Assembly (NCBI GenBank): GCA_023427285.1
Contig: JAEZBH010000083.1
Location: 1 to 7,945, forward strand
DNA from: Pseudomonadota bacterium
GTDB taxonomy: Bacteria > Pseudomonadota > Alphaproteobacteria > Sphingomonadales > Sphingomonadaceae
Length of the DNA stretch: 7,945 nt
Direction: 5' to 3'
Of this stretch, positions 6,917 to 7,945 are shown in pieces. The first letter of the stretch is position 1. Every line of letters begins with the position of its first letter. Both the position numbers and the translations under genes were made by a program. The notes beneath the pieces were generated by a model. The model was not told the origin of the DNA. It saw only the letters and a list, made by a program, of their open reading frames with translations, and did not search any database.

Positions 6917-7717
6917 ATGATGCGGCCTTTCCTGCCTGCGGCGCTTGCGCTGCATAGGGCTCTGTTGCTGACGCTGGCACTTGTGTGCAGCGCGCTGATC
7001 GCAACGCCCGCAGCCGCCGATCTGGTTGAGGCCGTGCGCAAGGTGCAGCCCTCGGTGGTGGGCATCACCACGTTTCGGGTGATGCGTCCGCTGGCCTCCC
7101 ATCTGGCCGGAACGGGGTTCGTGGTGGGAGATGGCCGCCATATCGTCACCAATGCCCATGTTATTCGCATGGAACCGGGCAATGGTGAACAGCAGGCTCT
7201 GTTCGCGCTGGTGCGCAATGGCAGTGAGGTGGACCGGCGCACGCTGACCATCGTGGCGCAAGATCCCGCGCACGATCTGGCGTTGCTGCGGATGTCGGGC
7301 GACCCGCTGCCTGCGGTCAAGCTGCGTGAGGAGCCGGAGTTGCTGCCGGAGGGGTCGAGCATTGCCATCACCGGCTTTCCGATCGGCACGGTGCTGGGGT
7401 TATATCCGGCCACGCAGACCGGAATCGTCTCGGCCCGTCCGCCGAACATCAGCCCGCAGCCGGACAGCCGCTTCCTTGACGCAGCCTTCATCGCCGCGCC
7501 GCGCTACGAGATCTATCAGCTGGATATGGTGGCATATCCCGGCCATAGCGGCAGCCCCCTCTACGCCGCGAACACGGGAGAGGTGGTGGGCATTCTGAAT
7601 GCCACCTTCATCAAGAAGACGCGCGAGAAGGTGATCGCTGATCCGAGCGGGATCGCCTACGCCATCCCCGCGGGCTTCATCCGTCAGATCCTGCTCTCCA
7701 ACGGACTGGAGCCCTGA
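6917..7717 (+). CDS. Secreted trypsin-like serine protease (HtrA/S1C-like, without PDZ domain)
   Basis: This 266-residue precursor has an N-terminal signal peptide: a basic start, a hydrophobic core at about 15-29 and a likely signal peptidase I site after Ala34 (PAAA before DLVEAV). The mature protein of about 232 residues should act in the periplasm or outside the cell. It has a chymotrypsin-fold catalytic triad in HtrA-like settings: His81 in VTNAHV, Asp120 in DPAHDLALL and Ser211 in GHSGSP. No PDZ domain follows, since the protein ends about 55 residues after the serine, so it is shorter than DegP-type proteases and not a typical quality-control HtrA. ATG 6917 directly follows the amidotransferase TGA; GGAG (6908-6911) is 5 nt upstream. 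A second in-frame ATG at 6920, at 8 nt, would serve as well. The tight link suggests co-expression with exosortase A. It might mature or turn over PEP-CTERM proteins or export machinery, but its substrate is unknown. Confidence 0.9.
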   Translation: MMRPFLPAALALHRALLLTLALVCSALIATPAAADLVEAVRKVQPSVVGITTFRVMRPLASHLAGTGFVVGDGRHIVTNAHVIRMEPGNGEQQALFALVRNGSEVDRRTLTIVAQDPAHDLALLRMSGDPLPAVKLREEPELLPEGSSIAITGFPIGTVLGLYPATQTGIVSARPPNISPQPDSRFLDAAFIAAPRYEIYQLDMVAYPGHSGSPLYAANTGEVVGILNATFIKKTREKVIADPSGIAYAIPAGFIRQILLSNGLEP

Positions 7718-7727
7718 TGGGGTGTCT

Positions 7728-7760
7728 CAGCCTCCCGGCTTGGCCGGCGAGAGCTGTTTC
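7728..7760 (+). terminator. Possible Rho-independent terminator of the operon
   Basis: A GC-rich stem can form between 7728-7739 and 7743-7756. It gives 12 base pairs around a TTG loop, with single bulged bases at 7748 and 7752 on the right arm, and is followed by TTTC. It begins 10 bp after the protease stop and lies between convergent genes, where a terminator is expected. The T-run is short, so termination may be weak. Read from the minus strand, the hairpin is not followed by a T-run, so it would serve the plus-strand operon only. Confidence 0.45.
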
Positions 7761-7791
7761 AACTGCCTTCGGCGTTTCAGCTGCCTTCGGC
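7756..7791. repeat. 18-bp tandem duplication spanning the stop of the convergent gene
   Basis: GTTTCAACTGCCTTCGGC (7756-7773) is followed directly by GTTTCAGCTGCCTTCGGC (7774-7791). The units differ at one base (A at 7762, G at 7780). On the minus strand each unit contains in-frame codons Ala-Glu-Gly-Ser-stop, so the duplication repeats the end of the minus-strand gene including its stop codon. The unit length is a multiple of three, so the second stop stays in frame. The near-identity points to a recent slippage or duplication event. Confidence 0.8.
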
Positions 7792-7944
7792 AATGGCCGG
7801 AAGCGGAGCCTGCGCGGCGGCATTGGGCTGTTGTTGCGTCTGATCGATGCGGCGCACGGACTCGCTGGTTCCGCCAGCCGCAGGTTCGATGTCGGCCACA
7901 CCGACCGCATCCTGCGCCTCAGCGACCATTTGTACCCCAGGACG
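7777..7944 (-). CDS. 3' end of an unrecognised convergent gene (partial)
   Basis: A minus-strand frame enters from the right edge and ends at a TGA covering 7777-7779, giving 55 residues. The visible tail reads RPGVQMVAEAQDAVG, then an acidic and glycine-rich stretch, RRIDQTQQQP, and an Ala/Pro-rich end, AQAPLPAIAEGS. Composition suggests a flexible, disordered C-terminus. No domain or motif is present, so no function can be assigned. It is judged coding because it is open to the edge, stops cleanly in the short gap after the protease gene, and faces the operon in convergent order. The tail lies inside an 18-bp tandem duplication at its end. A competing minus-strand frame over 7677-7910 overlaps the protease 3' end and is Arg/Pro-rich, so it is less likely. 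Confidence 0.5.
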   Translation of the reverse strand, partial: RPGVQMVAEAQDAVGVADIEPAAGGTSESVRRIDQTQQQPNAAAQAPLPAIAEGS

Positions 7945-7945
7945 C

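Noticed and set aside
7677..7910. Minus-strand open frame of 77 codons across the protease 3' end
   Set aside because: Arg/Pro-rich composition, overlaps the protease end, and competes with the more protein-like frame that ends at 7777.
1..7945. CRISPR arrays, tRNA or rRNA genes, insertion sequences, phage or toxin-antitoxin modules
   Set aside because: No regularly spaced repeats, RNA gene signatures, transposase motifs or terminal inverted repeats were seen; nearly all of the window is explained by one operon.

Overview
The window is GC-rich and densely packed. It holds one co-directional plus-strand operon that belongs to the exosortase A (XrtA/EpsH) / PEP-CTERM exopolysaccharide locus type found in Gram-negative bacteria, mostly Proteobacteria. 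Strong G/C at third codon positions and the gene order fit an alphaproteobacterium, with Sphingomonadales the leading but unproven candidate. This placement rests on family recognition only; no taxonomic marker gene is present.

Layout, left to right: the 3' end of an unidentified gene (possibly the XrtA-associated ATPase, up to 166); an XrtA-type polysaccharide deacetylase (156-1094); a FemAB-like acyl/aminoacyl transferase of the PEP-CTERM-associated type (1100-2137); a TIGR03087-type sugar transferase (2134-3408); exosortase A fused to an EpsI domain (3405-4997); an exosortase A-associated, asparagine-synthetase-like amidotransferase (5003-6916); and a secreted trypsin-like serine protease (6917-7717). 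Junctions run from an 11-bp overlap to a 5-bp gap, so the six complete genes and the gene before them are almost certainly one translationally coupled transcript. No promoter is visible inside the window. After the protease come a GC-rich hairpin that may end the transcript, an 18-bp tandem duplication, and the 3' end of an unrecognised convergent gene on the minus strand (7777 to the window end).

How the genes may work together (inference from families): the sugar transferase helps build a repeat unit; the deacetylase, FemAB-like protein and amidotransferase decorate or remodel the glycan with free amines, acyl/aminoacyl groups and carboxamides; the exosortase cleaves C-terminal PEP-CTERM sorting signals of exported proteins at the inner membrane, coupling protein sorting to exopolysaccharide export. 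No PEP-CTERM substrate lies in the window, so the targets must be encoded elsewhere. The protease carries its own signal peptide and an intact catalytic triad. It is the least explained member and the best lead.

The core is a known locus type rather than a new system. The points most worth a second look are the zero-gap serine protease, a perfect 10-bp hairpin in the 3' end of the sugar transferase gene just upstream of xrtA, and the 18-bp duplication that repeats the stop codon of the convergent gene.
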